A program made the position numbers and the translations under genes. A DNA stretch of 64,000 nt from Novosphingobium sp. 28-62-57 (lineage in GTDB: Bacteria; Pseudomonadota; Alphaproteobacteria; Sphingomonadales; Sphingomonadaceae): positions 248,001-312,000 of the forward strand of contig NCGO01000005.1 in the NCBI GenBank assembly GCA_002256985.1, written 5' to 3'. Numbering within the stretch: position 1 is the stretch's first letter; each line of letters opens with the position of its first letter. Under the pieces are notes generated by a model. The model was not told the origin of the DNA, made no database searches, and was given only the letters and a program-made list of their open reading frames with translations. Positions 39,079 through 47,344 of the stretch are shown here, piece by piece.

Positions 39079-42042
39079 TCACATCTTGATGCGCGCACCT
39101 GCATAGAGGTAGCGGCCGACGAAGCTGATCGGATAGGTCGTATCAAACCGGTCGGGCTGCTGGTTCCAGATGTTGTTGCCGCCGAAGTAGAAGTTGAACT
39201 TGTCCCCCACATCAAGGCCAACCTGCACATCGTGCTGCCAGCGCGCCTTGACGCGCAGGTTTTCGGGTGCGGCGATGTCCGGGTTGGCGGCCAGGGTTTC
39301 CAGCTCATACCGGCGGGTCGAGCTGAACCAGCTCACCCCGTAGTTCACGGTCACCGCGTCCATCTTCCACGTGATGTCGCCGGTGGCGTTCCACTTGGGG
39401 AAGAAGCGCTCTTCCCGGTCATCGTCGATTTGCGCGCCGATGGTGGGGGTGAATTCCAGCCGGTCAAGATACCCGCCGACCAGCGTGAAGCTGAACGCGC
39501 CCATCTTGCTGGTGCGGAAGCTGTAGTTCAGCTTGAAGTCTGCCCCCGCCGTGCGGAAATTGGCCACGTTGACCGGCTGCAGCAGATAGCCCGAGATAAA
39601 GCCCGTGGTCGGCGAACGCGTGATGTTTTCGCAGAACACGTTGTCGAGGCTGGGCTGATCGACGCACAGTTCGGCGATCTCTTCGGCATCGGGGGTGTTG
39701 ATCGCGTTCTTCAGGCGGATGTCCCACCAGTCAAACGAGGCGACCAGACCCGGGATGAAGCTGGGGCGGACCACCACGCCTGCGGTCCAGGTGCGGGCAG
39801 TTTCCTCACGCAAGTTGCGATTGCCGCCAACATTGCCGGGCAGGCTGACCGTCGCGGTCGGATCGTTTTCAGGATTGAACGCCAGAATCTGCGCCGGCGT
39901 CAGACCCGCTGCAGCAAGCGTTGCCTGACAGTTGGCCGCGCGGAACTGTGTGCCTTCGGTGATGAACACCGGATCGCACGGATCGCCGATGAACGAGAAC
40001 GTGCCGTTGCTGGGCTGGAACAGCTCGGTGATGTTGGGCGCGCGCACCGCTTCGGAAATCGTGCCGCGGAAGGTCACGTCGCGGATCGGGGCATAAGTGC
40101 CGTCGATCTTCCACGTGGTGGTCTTGCCCACTGTGGAATAGTCCGACAGGCGCAGCGCCGCGCCGAACGACAGATCGTGCGCAAAGGGCATATCGCGCAG
40201 CAGCGGCACCGAAAGCTCGGCAAAGGCTTCCTTCACGTCAAATTCGCCGGTTTCAGGAAGCTGCGTCGAGAAATCAGCCAGCGCGCCTTGCTGCAGCAAC
40301 TGGTCGGGCACGAAGCTGCTCGATTCCTTGCGGTATTCTGCACCAAGCGCAAAGCCGACCGGGCCGCCCGGCAGTTCGAACAGCTGGCCGAAATCGCCCG
40401 AGATTGCGCCCGAGACAACATGCTGGCGCAGGCGCGAGCGGTTGTTGATATCGGCATTCACCCAATCCAGCGCGGCCTGGCTGCGCACGCCATTGCCCAG
40501 CAGGTTGAGCGGAAGGCACCCGCTATTGGCGCCGGGAGTAAAGGTGGTGGCGCCATCGGCAGAGGCAGGCGTCAGGTTGGAACGGCACACGATGTTGCCG
40601 GTGGCCGGATCGCGCACCGCATCAATCGCGGCGGCATAGCGGTCGCCGATGCGATAATCGGTCAGCAGAATGTCAGCCTTGGTCTGCCCGAACACATAGG
40701 ACAGGTCATAGCGGGCGTGATCGGAAATCCGGCCTTCGAAGCCGCCGACAAGACGGATCGTTTCACGATCATTCTGTTCACCACGCACGCCCAGATCGAA
40801 GTTATCGCGCGAAATCAGCGCGCCTTCGGCAATCGAACGGACGCCGCCAAAGCGATCTTCCAGATAGGCGTTGTCCGGAGCCAGATAGGTGAAGAAATCA
40901 AACGAGGGCTGGCCCAGCGTGAAGGTGCGGTTCTTGACGTACTTGCCTTCGAAGTAGAACGACACCGCATCGCTGAAATCATAATGCGCCAGCATGTTCA
41001 CGTTGTGGACGCGGTTATAGGCCTGCAGATCGCCCTGATAGCCGGCCAGCGGGGTGCTGTCGCCGCCCTGAGTCAGGCCCCCGGCCGAGCGCAGCAAACG
41101 GCCCCGGTCATAGACTTTGCCCGAACCTGTAAAATCGGGAATGCAAGTGCCGATCGTGAAGCATTCGTCCACGTCGAAATCCAGCGCGCCATCGACCGAG
41201 CTGTCGGCATAGCGCAGATTGTTGGTGGGTACGCGATCAGGAATGTTGGGATCATCGGGGAAATCGGCCTGGTTGCGCACAAGGCCAAAGGCGCGGTCGG
41301 GATTGCCGATGTAATCGCGCGCCGTGCCGCCCACACGATCGATTTCGCGGAATTCATAAGACAGCGCGACATTGCCCCGGCCATCGGCAAAGTTGCGGCC
41401 CACGGTGATGGATCCGATGCGCTGCCCGGCATCGCCCTGGCTGGAAATGCCGATCTGGCCACTGGCGGCCAAGCCTTCGAAATTGCGCTTCAGGCGGAAG
41501 TTGACCACGCCCGATACGCCATCGGCCCCATAAATGGCCGAAGCCCCGCCGGTCAGCACGTCAACGGTTTCGATCAGGTCAACCGGGATCGTGTTGACAT
41601 CGACCGAGGCCGAACCCGACAGGCTCGACACATGGCGACGGCCATTGACCAGCACCAAGGTGCGGTCTTCACCCAGCCCGCGCAGATCGAGCAGCTGCAC
41701 GCCCACGCGACCGAAATCGGCGTTCGAGCCCGAGGTCCGCGCGCCCGAGAGTGAATTCAGCAGCGCCGGGTTCTGCGCCAGTGTTTCCACGATCTGGATA
41801 TTGCCGGCCTGCTGCAGCGTTTCGGCGGTAACAGCCACCAAGGGGTTGGCGGTGTTGTAATCCGCGCTCTGCTGAATGCGGCTGCCGGTAACGACAATCG
41901 CTTCGGGCGCGCTATCTTCCGATGCCTGCGCGGCGGTGCCATCCACCCCTTGCGCTTCCTGGGCAAAGGCGGGTGCAGCGAGCAGCGACAGCACGCTGGC
42001 CGACAGCAGCATGGCGGAACGGAGTGAACTTTGGTTTAGCAT
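39079..42042 (-). CDS. TonB-dependent outer-membrane receptor (large)
   Basis: 987 residues from ATG 42042. Signal peptide (LRSAMLLSASVLSLLAAPAFAQ), TonB-box region EAIVVTGSRIQQ, plug with LVLVNGRRHVSSLSGSASVDVNTIPVDLIETVDVLTGGASAIYGADGVSGVVNFRLKR, and a long barrel ending in YLYAGARIKM. The VLVNGRR...GADAVAGVVNF-type plug is frequent among sphingomonad and Caulobacter receptors for oligosaccharides and other large ligands. The gene is monocistronic between a repeat and a terminator. Ligand unknown. Confidence 0.93.
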   Translation of the reverse strand: MLNQSSLRSAMLLSASVLSLLAAPAFAQEAQGVDGTAAQASEDSAPEAIVVTGSRIQQSADYNTANPLVAVTAETLQQAGNIQIVETLAQNPALLNSLSGARTSGSNADFGRVGVQLLDLRGLGEDRTLVLVNGRRHVSSLSGSASVDVNTIPVDLIETVDVLTGGASAIYGADGVSGVVNFRLKRNFEGLAASGQIGISSQGDAGQRIGSITVGRNFADGRGNVALSYEFREIDRVGGTARDYIGNPDRAFGLVRNQADFPDDPNIPDRVPTNNLRYADSSVDGALDFDVDECFTIGTCIPDFTGSGKVYDRGRLLRSAGGLTQGGDSTPLAGYQGDLQAYNRVHNVNMLAHYDFSDAVSFYFEGKYVKNRTFTLGQPSFDFFTYLAPDNAYLEDRFGGVRSIAEGALISRDNFDLGVRGEQNDRETIRLVGGFEGRISDHARYDLSYVFGQTKADILLTDYRIGDRYAAAIDAVRDPATGNIVCRSNLTPASADGATTFTPGANSGCLPLNLLGNGVRSQAALDWVNADINNRSRLRQHVVSGAISGDFGQLFELPGGPVGFALGAEYRKESSSFVPDQLLQQGALADFSTQLPETGEFDVKEAFAELSVPLLRDMPFAHDLSFGAALRLSDYSTVGKTTTWKIDGTYAPIRDVTFRGTISEAVRAPNITELFQPSNGTFSFIGDPCDPVFITEGTQFRAANCQATLAAAGLTPAQILAFNPENDPTATVSLPGNVGGNRNLREETARTWTAGVVVRPSFIPGLVASFDWWDIRLKNAINTPDAEEIAELCVDQPSLDNVFCENITRSPTTGFISGYLLQPVNVANFRTAGADFKLNYSFRTSKMGAFSFTLVGGYLDRLEFTPTIGAQIDDDREERFFPKWNATGDITWKMDAVTVNYGVSWFSSTRRYELETLAANPDIAAPENLRVKARWQHDVQVGLDVGDKFNFYFGGNNIWNQQPDRFDTTYPISFVGRYLYAGARIKM

Positions 42043-42188
42043 CGCGATTCCCTATTTTTCCTGCCTAAACAAGGGTTTTTTCTACCTAAAAAGGCTTTGT
42101 GCAGAGGCAAGTCGCTTTGCGAGGCGCGATGGTCAAGACGGAACTTATCTATAGTTACACGCGAGCAACATGATAATCTCACAGGTGT

Positions 42189-42207
42189 GGCCTGTCCGCC
42201 ACAGGCC
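42189..42207. repeat. Short inverted repeat GGCCTGT-CCGCC-ACAGGCC
   Basis: A perfect 7-bp stem with a 5-base loop lies 146 bases upstream of the TonB receptor start. It may belong to the receptor promoter region or extend the adjacent terminator. Confidence 0.4.
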
Positions 42208-42220
42208 TGTGACGCGTGCC

Positions 42221-42263
42221 AAAAACGATCAGGCCCCACTTTCCGTTAGGGAAAGCAGGGCCT
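42221..42263 (-). terminator. Intrinsic terminator of the metallo-beta-lactamase operon
   Basis: Read on the minus strand: stem AGGCCC...GGGCCT with an inner TTTCC/GGAAA pair, followed by GATCGTTTTT. It lies 27 bases after the metallo-beta-lactamase-fold gene stop at 42290. Confidence 0.75.
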
Positions 42264-42289
42264 GACGGGGCTCTGATCGTGTCAGCGCA

Positions 42290-43168
42290 TCATTCGTCCC
42301 ACGGCGGAATCTCGCCCGCACCAACCTGGCTGGAAATGCCCAGCAGGAAGCCGCCATAGACTTCGGTGGCGTTGGGATATTTCTCGGCCATGATCGCGGC
42401 CAGTTCCTTTGACGTCTTGCTGCGCGCGCGGGCATCGACGAAGGCCTTGATGTAGCCGCGCGTCCACGCGATGCTCATGCTGTCATCAGGCAGGCCGGGC
42501 CGCGTGTGCCCCGCCACGATCTTCACCGGGTTCATCGCTTCCAGCCGGTCGAGCACTTTCAGCCACGCATCGTAATGCGTCGGGCCATGTTCGCCCAGCC
42601 ACACGTAGACCCCGTTATACAGGATATCGCCCGCAATCAGCGTGCGCGTTTCGGCATCCCACACCACCGTCGAATGCACATGGTCCCCCTGCATCGGCCC
42701 AAGCACCTGCAGCTTGTGCCCTTCAAGGTCCACGCTGTCGCCGCTCATCGCCATGGGCTGCACCGGGCGCTTGGGCGCGTTGATGCCGAGCTGTCCGCTC
42801 CAGCGCTTGAACTTGATCGGAATGGACTTTTCCATGTCCTTGGCCGCCACCGGGTGCGCCACGATCCTGGCATCGGGGAAGGCATCCTGCAGCACATCCA
42901 GCCCGAAGAAATGGTCCGGGTGATCGTGCGTGATGATGATCGCCTTCAGCGTCTTTCCGCTGTCGAGAATATCGGCCACGACGCGCAGCGCATCAGACCG
43001 GGCAAAGGGCACATCGACCAGCACCGCGTCCTTTTCGCCCGTTACCAGCGTGACATTGGCGACCATGCTCAAAGGACTGGTGGGGATGACCTTGTAGTCC
43101 AGCGGTTTGGCGTGAGCCGCGCCGATGGAAAGCGCCGATGCGGCAAGAAGTGTAAGGTATTTGCGCAT
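42290..43168 (-). CDS. Exported metallo-beta-lactamase-fold hydrolase
   Basis: 292 residues from ATG 43168 with GGGAGACG upstream. A signal peptide (MRKYLTLLAASALSIGAAHA) is followed by the MBL metal motif HDHPDH (His81, His83, Asp85, His86), GDHVHSTVVWD, LIAGDILYN and VAGHT. This is the B3/SoxH-like or quinoprotein-associated type rather than a clear antibiotic-resistance enzyme. It is downstream of the flavocytochrome-SDR operon but separated from it by a family B repeat. Periplasmic hydrolysis of an ester, lactone or thioester is plausible. Confidence 0.86.
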   Translation of the reverse strand: MRKYLTLLAASALSIGAAHAKPLDYKVIPTSPLSMVANVTLVTGEKDAVLVDVPFARSDALRVVADILDSGKTLKAIIITHDHPDHFFGLDVLQDAFPDARIVAHPVAAKDMEKSIPIKFKRWSGQLGINAPKRPVQPMAMSGDSVDLEGHKLQVLGPMQGDHVHSTVVWDAETRTLIAGDILYNGVYVWLGEHGPTHYDAWLKVLDRLEAMNPVKIVAGHTRPGLPDDSMSIAWTRGYIKAFVDARARSKTSKELAAIMAEKYPNATEVYGGFLLGISSQVGAGEIPPWDE

Positions 43169-43186
43169 ATTTCGTCTCCCAATATT

Positions 43187-43281
43187 CGTCATTGCGAGCC
43201 CCTCGCAGTGGGGAGAAGCAATCCAGAGCGGTTTCAGCAGACTCTGGATTGCTTCGTCGGCTTTGCCTCCTCGCAATGACG
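43187..43281. repeat. Dispersed palindrome, family B (copy 3, inverted)
   Basis: CGTCATTGCGAGCCCCTCGC at one end and CCTCCTCGCAATGACG at the other, with CAATCCAGAG and CTCTGGATTG inside. It lies between the SDR stop (43303) and the metallo-beta-lactamase-fold start (43168). Confidence 0.9.
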
Positions 43282-43302
43282 ACTGTGAATGGAACTGCTT
43301 CC

Positions 43303-44055
43303 TCAATGCGCGGTCTGGCCGCCGTCGATGGTGAATGTGGCGCCGTTGATAAAGCTGGCCCCGTCCGAACACAGGTGCAGGACGGTCGGCGCGATTTCTT
43401 CTGGCCGGGCGGCGCGGCCTGAAATGTTCTGGGCAAAGAACATCTGCGTGAATTCGTTGCTGTCGGCCCAGTGCTGCGTCATCGGGGTGACGACGAAGCC
43501 CGGCGCGATGGCGTTCACGCGGATTCCCATCTGCGCATACTCAACCGCCGCCGCCTTGGTGAGACCCGCAACCGCGTGCTTCATCGCGCAATAAGCGCTC
43601 ATATTCGGATCGGCGATCAGCGCGCCGACGCTGGCGGTGTTAACGATGGCTCCGCCACCCACGGTCAGGAAATGGCGGATCTGCGCTTGCATCGCAAAGA
43701 ACACGCCCTTGAAATCGACATCGATGGCAAGGTCGAGCTCGTCTTCGGGCACCTCGTGGATCGGGCGCTGCGGGGGCAGCACGCCTGCATTGTTGAACGC
43801 CGCATCCATTCGGCCATAGCGTTCGACGCATTCGGCCACGAGCGCGGTCAGGTCTGCGGCCTTGCGCACATCGGTGTGGCGGAAGGCGGCGCGGCCACCT
43901 TCGCCCACGATCATGTCCACGGTTTCAGCAGCGCGCGCATCGATATCGCCGATCATCACGCTGGCCCCTTCGCGCGCAAAGGCGAGCGCCGTGGCGCGGC
44001 CAATGCCAGTGGCCGCGCCGGTGATCAGCACGGCTTTTCCTTCGAAACGCAGCAT
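43303..44055 (-). CDS. Short-chain dehydrogenase/reductase
   Basis: 250-residue classical SDR: TGAATGIG, NNAG in AFNNAGVLPP, VNTASVG, the catalytic YCAMK and INGATFTIDGG near the end. Its ATG shares one base with the stop of the FAD oxidase gene (TGATG), so translation is coupled. In such an operon it could oxidise the alcohol or reduce the ketone produced by the flavocytochrome. Confidence 0.88.
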   Translation of the reverse strand: MLRFEGKAVLITGAATGIGRATALAFAREGASVMIGDIDARAAETVDMIVGEGGRAAFRHTDVRKAADLTALVAECVERYGRMDAAFNNAGVLPPQRPIHEVPEDELDLAIDVDFKGVFFAMQAQIRHFLTVGGGAIVNTASVGALIADPNMSAYCAMKHAVAGLTKAAAVEYAQMGIRVNAIAPGFVVTPMTQHWADSNEFTQMFFAQNISGRAARPEEIAPTVLHLCSDGASFINGATFTIDGGQTAH

Positions 44056-45683
44056 CAGATGATCCCCGATTTGCCCGGGGCAAGAATGCCGTTCGGGTCG
44101 ATGGCGTGCTTTATCTTGGCATTGAAGCCGCGGTTCACTTCGCCATATTGCTGCGCCACAAGGTCCATCGAATTGACCCCGGTGCGGTAGCTGGCCCAGC
44201 CTTGCGCGCCAAATCGGGTGACCAGTTCGCGGTAGCAGGCGTCAGCTTTCTTCTCCTGTTCGGCGTCCGATTTATCAAACAGCAGCGCAAGGATGTGGTG
44301 CAGATCGCGCCAGCCGATGGCGTAAGCGGCGGTGTAGTCAAAGCCCCACTTCTCGACGATTTCCTTGGCCAGAATGGTCTGCCGTTCGGCCTCCACCCCG
44401 CGCGCCGCGGCAACCGGCGCAAACCACGCAAGGCCCCCGCCCGCCCCGCGCCAGCGCAGCAGGCCGATTTCGTCGAGATTGAGCCCGCCTTCCATCAGCG
44501 TGGCGTGATGGTGGAACCACGGATTGTCGCCCATCTCGGCCGACGTCAGCACTTCGCCGCCGCTGGCCGTCAGGCTGGCGCGAATGATCGGCTCAACCGC
44601 CGCCACCGTCTGTTCGGTGCCATAGAGCGCGAAGTAGGTGTTCCACATGCCCAGCCCATTGGCCTTAGCCGCCTTCTTCAACGACACCTCATCGAGCATC
44701 GCGCCATCGGGCACGATTTCGTTGCGGCGCTTGAACATGGCGAGCTGGTACGACGCGCTCATCATCAGATTGCAGTTCGCGACGAGGTTCGAGACGCGCA
44801 GCGGGCGCATGGCCTCGATGATGCGCGGCACATCGCCCATTTCGGCGTGGCGCACCATGAACGGCTTGTAGACCGGCGGCTTTGGCATCAGCCACAGGCC
44901 CATCTTGGTGACGACGCCGAAGTTCGACTGGGTGAACAGGCCATCGAGATAGGGTCCATAGCCCCACTTGAACGCCTGCCACGCGGTACTGCCCTTGATC
45001 GAACCCATACCGGTGCGCATCAGCTGCCCATCGGGCAGAACCACTTCCATGCCGCACTGGAACATGAAATGTTCGCCATAGGGCGTATAACCCACCCCGC
45101 GATCGAGCGTATTGCCGACCGGCGAAGCGATCGGGCCGACCGTGGGCACATCGATCCACAGCGGGATGTTGTTCTCTACCAGATAGTCCTTGAGCTGCTG
45201 GTAGGTAACGCCGGGCTCCAGCAGGCAAGTGCCAAGATCCGCGTCCACTTCCAGAATGCGGTTCATGCGCTTCAGATCGAGGACGACCTGCCCCGGCGTG
45301 GCAGGCGCGGTCATGCCATAGCCCATGTTCTTGCCGGTGGAGACGGGCCAGAGCGGCTGCTTGTACTGGTTGGCGATGCGGACGATTTCCTGCACCTGCT
45401 CCACCGTTTCGGGGCAGACCGCGCCCACGGGCACGTGGCGGTTCAGCGGATCGGGGACGTAGACTTTGGCATAAGGCGCAACCGATTCCTCGTCGCCAAA
45501 CACCCAGTCTGCGCCCACAACGCCGCGAAACGCCTTCATCGCGCCGGCAAAGTCCGCCTTGGACATGTGCGGGGCCAGCGGGGCGGGGTTCTGCGCGCTG
45601 GCGCCCGTGCCAAGGCCAAAGCTGGCAGCACCAAGGATGCCAGCGCCCAGAAGGCCGCGCCTATCGAGTTCCACGCCGCTCAA
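44055..45683 (-). CDS. p-Cresol methylhydroxylase-like FAD-binding oxidase subunit (VAO/PCMH family)
   Basis: 542 residues from TTG 45683, which overlaps the cytochrome stop (TTGA) and has AGGAG 8 bases upstream. A Tat-like signal (LDRRGLLGAGILGAASFGLGTGASAQ) leads to the FAD PP-loop (PVSTGKNMGYGMTAPATPGQVVLDLKRMNRILEVD, GRTYQQLKDYL-like VTYQQLKDYL) and the VAO/PCMH cap domain. PCMH-type enzymes oxidise para-alkylphenols through a quinone methide and hand electrons to a cytochrome c subunit, which is encoded just upstream. The covalent FAD ligand cannot be placed with certainty. Substrate unknown. Confidence 0.87.
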   Translation of the reverse strand: MSGVELDRRGLLGAGILGAASFGLGTGASAQNPAPLAPHMSKADFAGAMKAFRGVVGADWVFGDEESVAPYAKVYVPDPLNRHVPVGAVCPETVEQVQEIVRIANQYKQPLWPVSTGKNMGYGMTAPATPGQVVLDLKRMNRILEVDADLGTCLLEPGVTYQQLKDYLVENNIPLWIDVPTVGPIASPVGNTLDRGVGYTPYGEHFMFQCGMEVVLPDGQLMRTGMGSIKGSTAWQAFKWGYGPYLDGLFTQSNFGVVTKMGLWLMPKPPVYKPFMVRHAEMGDVPRIIEAMRPLRVSNLVANCNLMMSASYQLAMFKRRNEIVPDGAMLDEVSLKKAAKANGLGMWNTYFALYGTEQTVAAVEPIIRASLTASGGEVLTSAEMGDNPWFHHHATLMEGGLNLDEIGLLRWRGAGGGLAWFAPVAAARGVEAERQTILAKEIVEKWGFDYTAAYAIGWRDLHHILALLFDKSDAEQEKKADACYRELVTRFGAQGWASYRTGVNSMDLVAQQYGEVNRGFNAKIKHAIDPNGILAPGKSGII

Positions 45684-46030
45684 TATCCGTGCTCCTGCTT
45701 GCGCGCCGCGCTCTTTTCCACCCACGTCGCCAGCGCATTAAGTTCTGCGGGCGTCACTTCGGTGGGGCGGAAGGCGGGCATGCCGTTCTGGCCGTGGCGC
45801 ACGATGTATTTGACGGTGTCTGCCGGGATCGCGCGGCCAAGAATGATCGGGCCGACATTGCGCCCGTGGCAATAGCCGCAGGTCTTGGCATAGATATCAT
45901 CGGCAGAGCGCGCGGCCTGCACTTCGCCAAGCTTTTGCCCGGCAAGTAATGGCGGCGCGAATGCTGCGGCAGCAAGCGCAGCAACCGCCAAAATGGCACG
46001 CGCTTTTGCGCGGTGAACAATCCTGGACAT
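45680..46030 (-). CDS. Cytochrome c subunit of the flavocytochrome
   Basis: 116 residues from ATG 46030 with GGAGGGG upstream. A signal peptide (about 1-30) precedes one heme site, CGYCH (Cys51, Cys54, His55), with axial Met84 in QNGMPAF. Size and position directly upstream of the FAD subunit match PchC-like cytochromes of p-cresol methylhydroxylase. First gene of the operon; a palindromic operator lies between it and the divergent SDR. Confidence 0.88.
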   Translation of the reverse strand: MSRIVHRAKARAILAVAALAAAAFAPPLLAGQKLGEVQAARSADDIYAKTCGYCHGRNVGPIILGRAIPADTVKYIVRHGQNGMPAFRPTEVTPAELNALATWVEKSAARKQEHGY

Positions 46031-46218
46031 GAGTCCCCTCCGGCTGGCGGTGCGTCCTTGACCGGCGCATCTTCGCGGTGAGGGAAAGCTAACGCGCCGC
46101 CGCTTTGACTGCTATCAGTGGTGTTGTTGAGCGTTCCACTGCATGAAACTCTTTCAAGCAGAGCGGCTCCCCAAATCGGGTTGCAGAACGGCCTTGACGG
46201 CTTGCCCTCGCACGACTG

Positions 46219-46243
46219 ATATTGTAAGCAACACTAACAATAT
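46219..46243. promoter_or_regulatory. Inverted repeat ATATTGT-N11-ACAATAT
   Basis: Perfect 7-bp arms with an 11-base spacer lie 22 bases upstream of the SDR start at 46265, in the 234-base divergent region shared with the flavocytochrome operon. The geometry suits a TetR- or GntR-type dimeric regulator, none of which is encoded beside it. Confidence 0.5.
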
Positions 46244-46264
46244 TAAGGGCAGAGGAGCCACACC

Positions 46265-47179
46265 ATGCAGTCGTTCGAAAACCAGATTGCCTTCATCACC
46301 GGTGGCGCATCCGGCGCAGGGTTTGGGCAGGCGCAGGTCTTCGGGCGGGCAGGCGCAAAGATCGTGGTGGCCGATATCCGGGCAGAAGCGGTGGCCAAGG
46401 CCGTGGCCGATCTGACCGCCGAGGGCATTACCGCCCACGGCATCACATTGGATATCATGGACCGCGCCGCCTATGCCGCTGCGGCAGACGAGGTGGAGGC
46501 CGTGTTCGGCGCTGCGCCCACGCTGCTGTTCAACACTGCAGGCGTCAACAGCTTTGGCCCGGTGGAGAACACCAGCTACGATGATTTTGACTGGATCATC
46601 GGCGTCAATCTGGGCGGCGTGATCAACGGTATGGTCACGTTTGTGCCGCGCATGATCGCCAGCGGAAAGCCTGGGCATATCGTGACCACATCATCGGTCG
46701 GCGGGCTGATGGGCAGTGCGCTGGCCGCGCCCTATTCCGCCGCCAAGGCCGCCGTGGTGAACCTGATGGAAGGCTACCGCATGGGGCTGGAAAAGTATCA
46801 GATCGGCGTTTCGGTGCTGTGCCCGGCCAATATCAAATCGAACATCGCCGAAGCCAGCAAGCTGCGGCCTGCGCAGTTCGGTCAGAGCGGATATGTGGAG
46901 AACGAAGATTCCATCGCCTCGCTCCATTCGATCCACCAGCACGGCATGGACCCGGTGGAACTGGCCCAACACGTGAAGGCCGCGATTGAGGCCAACCAGC
47001 TTTACGTGATCCCCTACCCCGAAATGAAAGACGCCCTGCGCGCGCATTTCGATGCCATCGTGGATTCGGTGCTCCCACTGGAAGCCGATCCCGAAGGCGC
47101 ACGCCTGCGCACCGAAGCACTGCAGAACTGGGCCGCAGACCGCGCGCGGGTGTTCATGGAAAAGCAGGGGGCCAAGTAG
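46265..47179 (+). CDS. Short-chain dehydrogenase/reductase (extended C-terminus)
   Basis: 304 residues from ATG 46265 with AGAGGAG upstream. TGGASGAGFG cofactor motif, LDIMD, NTAGVN in place of NNAG, VTTSSVGG and catalytic YSAAK. The C-terminal 70 residues (MDPVELAQHVKAAIEANQLYVIPYPEMKDALRAHFDAIVDS) extend the fold, as in the SDR at 17187. Divergent from the flavocytochrome operon, so the two probably share regulation and pathway. Confidence 0.87.
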   Translation: MQSFENQIAFITGGASGAGFGQAQVFGRAGAKIVVADIRAEAVAKAVADLTAEGITAHGITLDIMDRAAYAAAADEVEAVFGAAPTLLFNTAGVNSFGPVENTSYDDFDWIIGVNLGGVINGMVTFVPRMIASGKPGHIVTTSSVGGLMGSALAAPYSAAKAAVVNLMEGYRMGLEKYQIGVSVLCPANIKSNIAEASKLRPAQFGQSGYVENEDSIASLHSIHQHGMDPVELAQHVKAAIEANQLYVIPYPEMKDALRAHFDAIVDSVLPLEADPEGARLRTEALQNWAADRARVFMEKQGAK

Positions 47180-47208
47180 GTCAAGACACTCAACGCCTCC
47201 CTCCAGTC

Positions 47209-47285
47209 CGCTCATGCTGAGCTTGTCGAAGCATGCCCACGTTGCGCGCGGCCCAACACCCTTCGACAGGCTCAGGGTGAGCGGG
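47209..47285. repeat. Dispersed palindrome, family G
   Basis: CCGCTCATGCTGAGCTTGTC and its imperfect complement GACAGGCTCAGGGTGAGCGG flank a short loop. It lies between convergent genes ending at 47179 and 47345. Confidence 0.85.
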
Positions 47286-47344
47286 TTTGGGATTGGTGAG
47301 AAGGTGCCAGTAAGGGAAGCGCGTTTGGATTGGGTGAGCCCGAA

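Noticed and set aside
39232-41754. An 840-codon open frame antisense to the TonB receptor
   Set aside because: It is a by-product of high GC codon bias; the translation has no recognisable domain, whereas the minus-strand frame is an unmistakable receptor.
42290-43168. Metallo-beta-lactamase-fold protein considered as an antibiotic-resistance gene
   Set aside because: The fold is broad, and the context is a catabolic flavocytochrome operon; nothing specific indicates beta-lactam hydrolysis.
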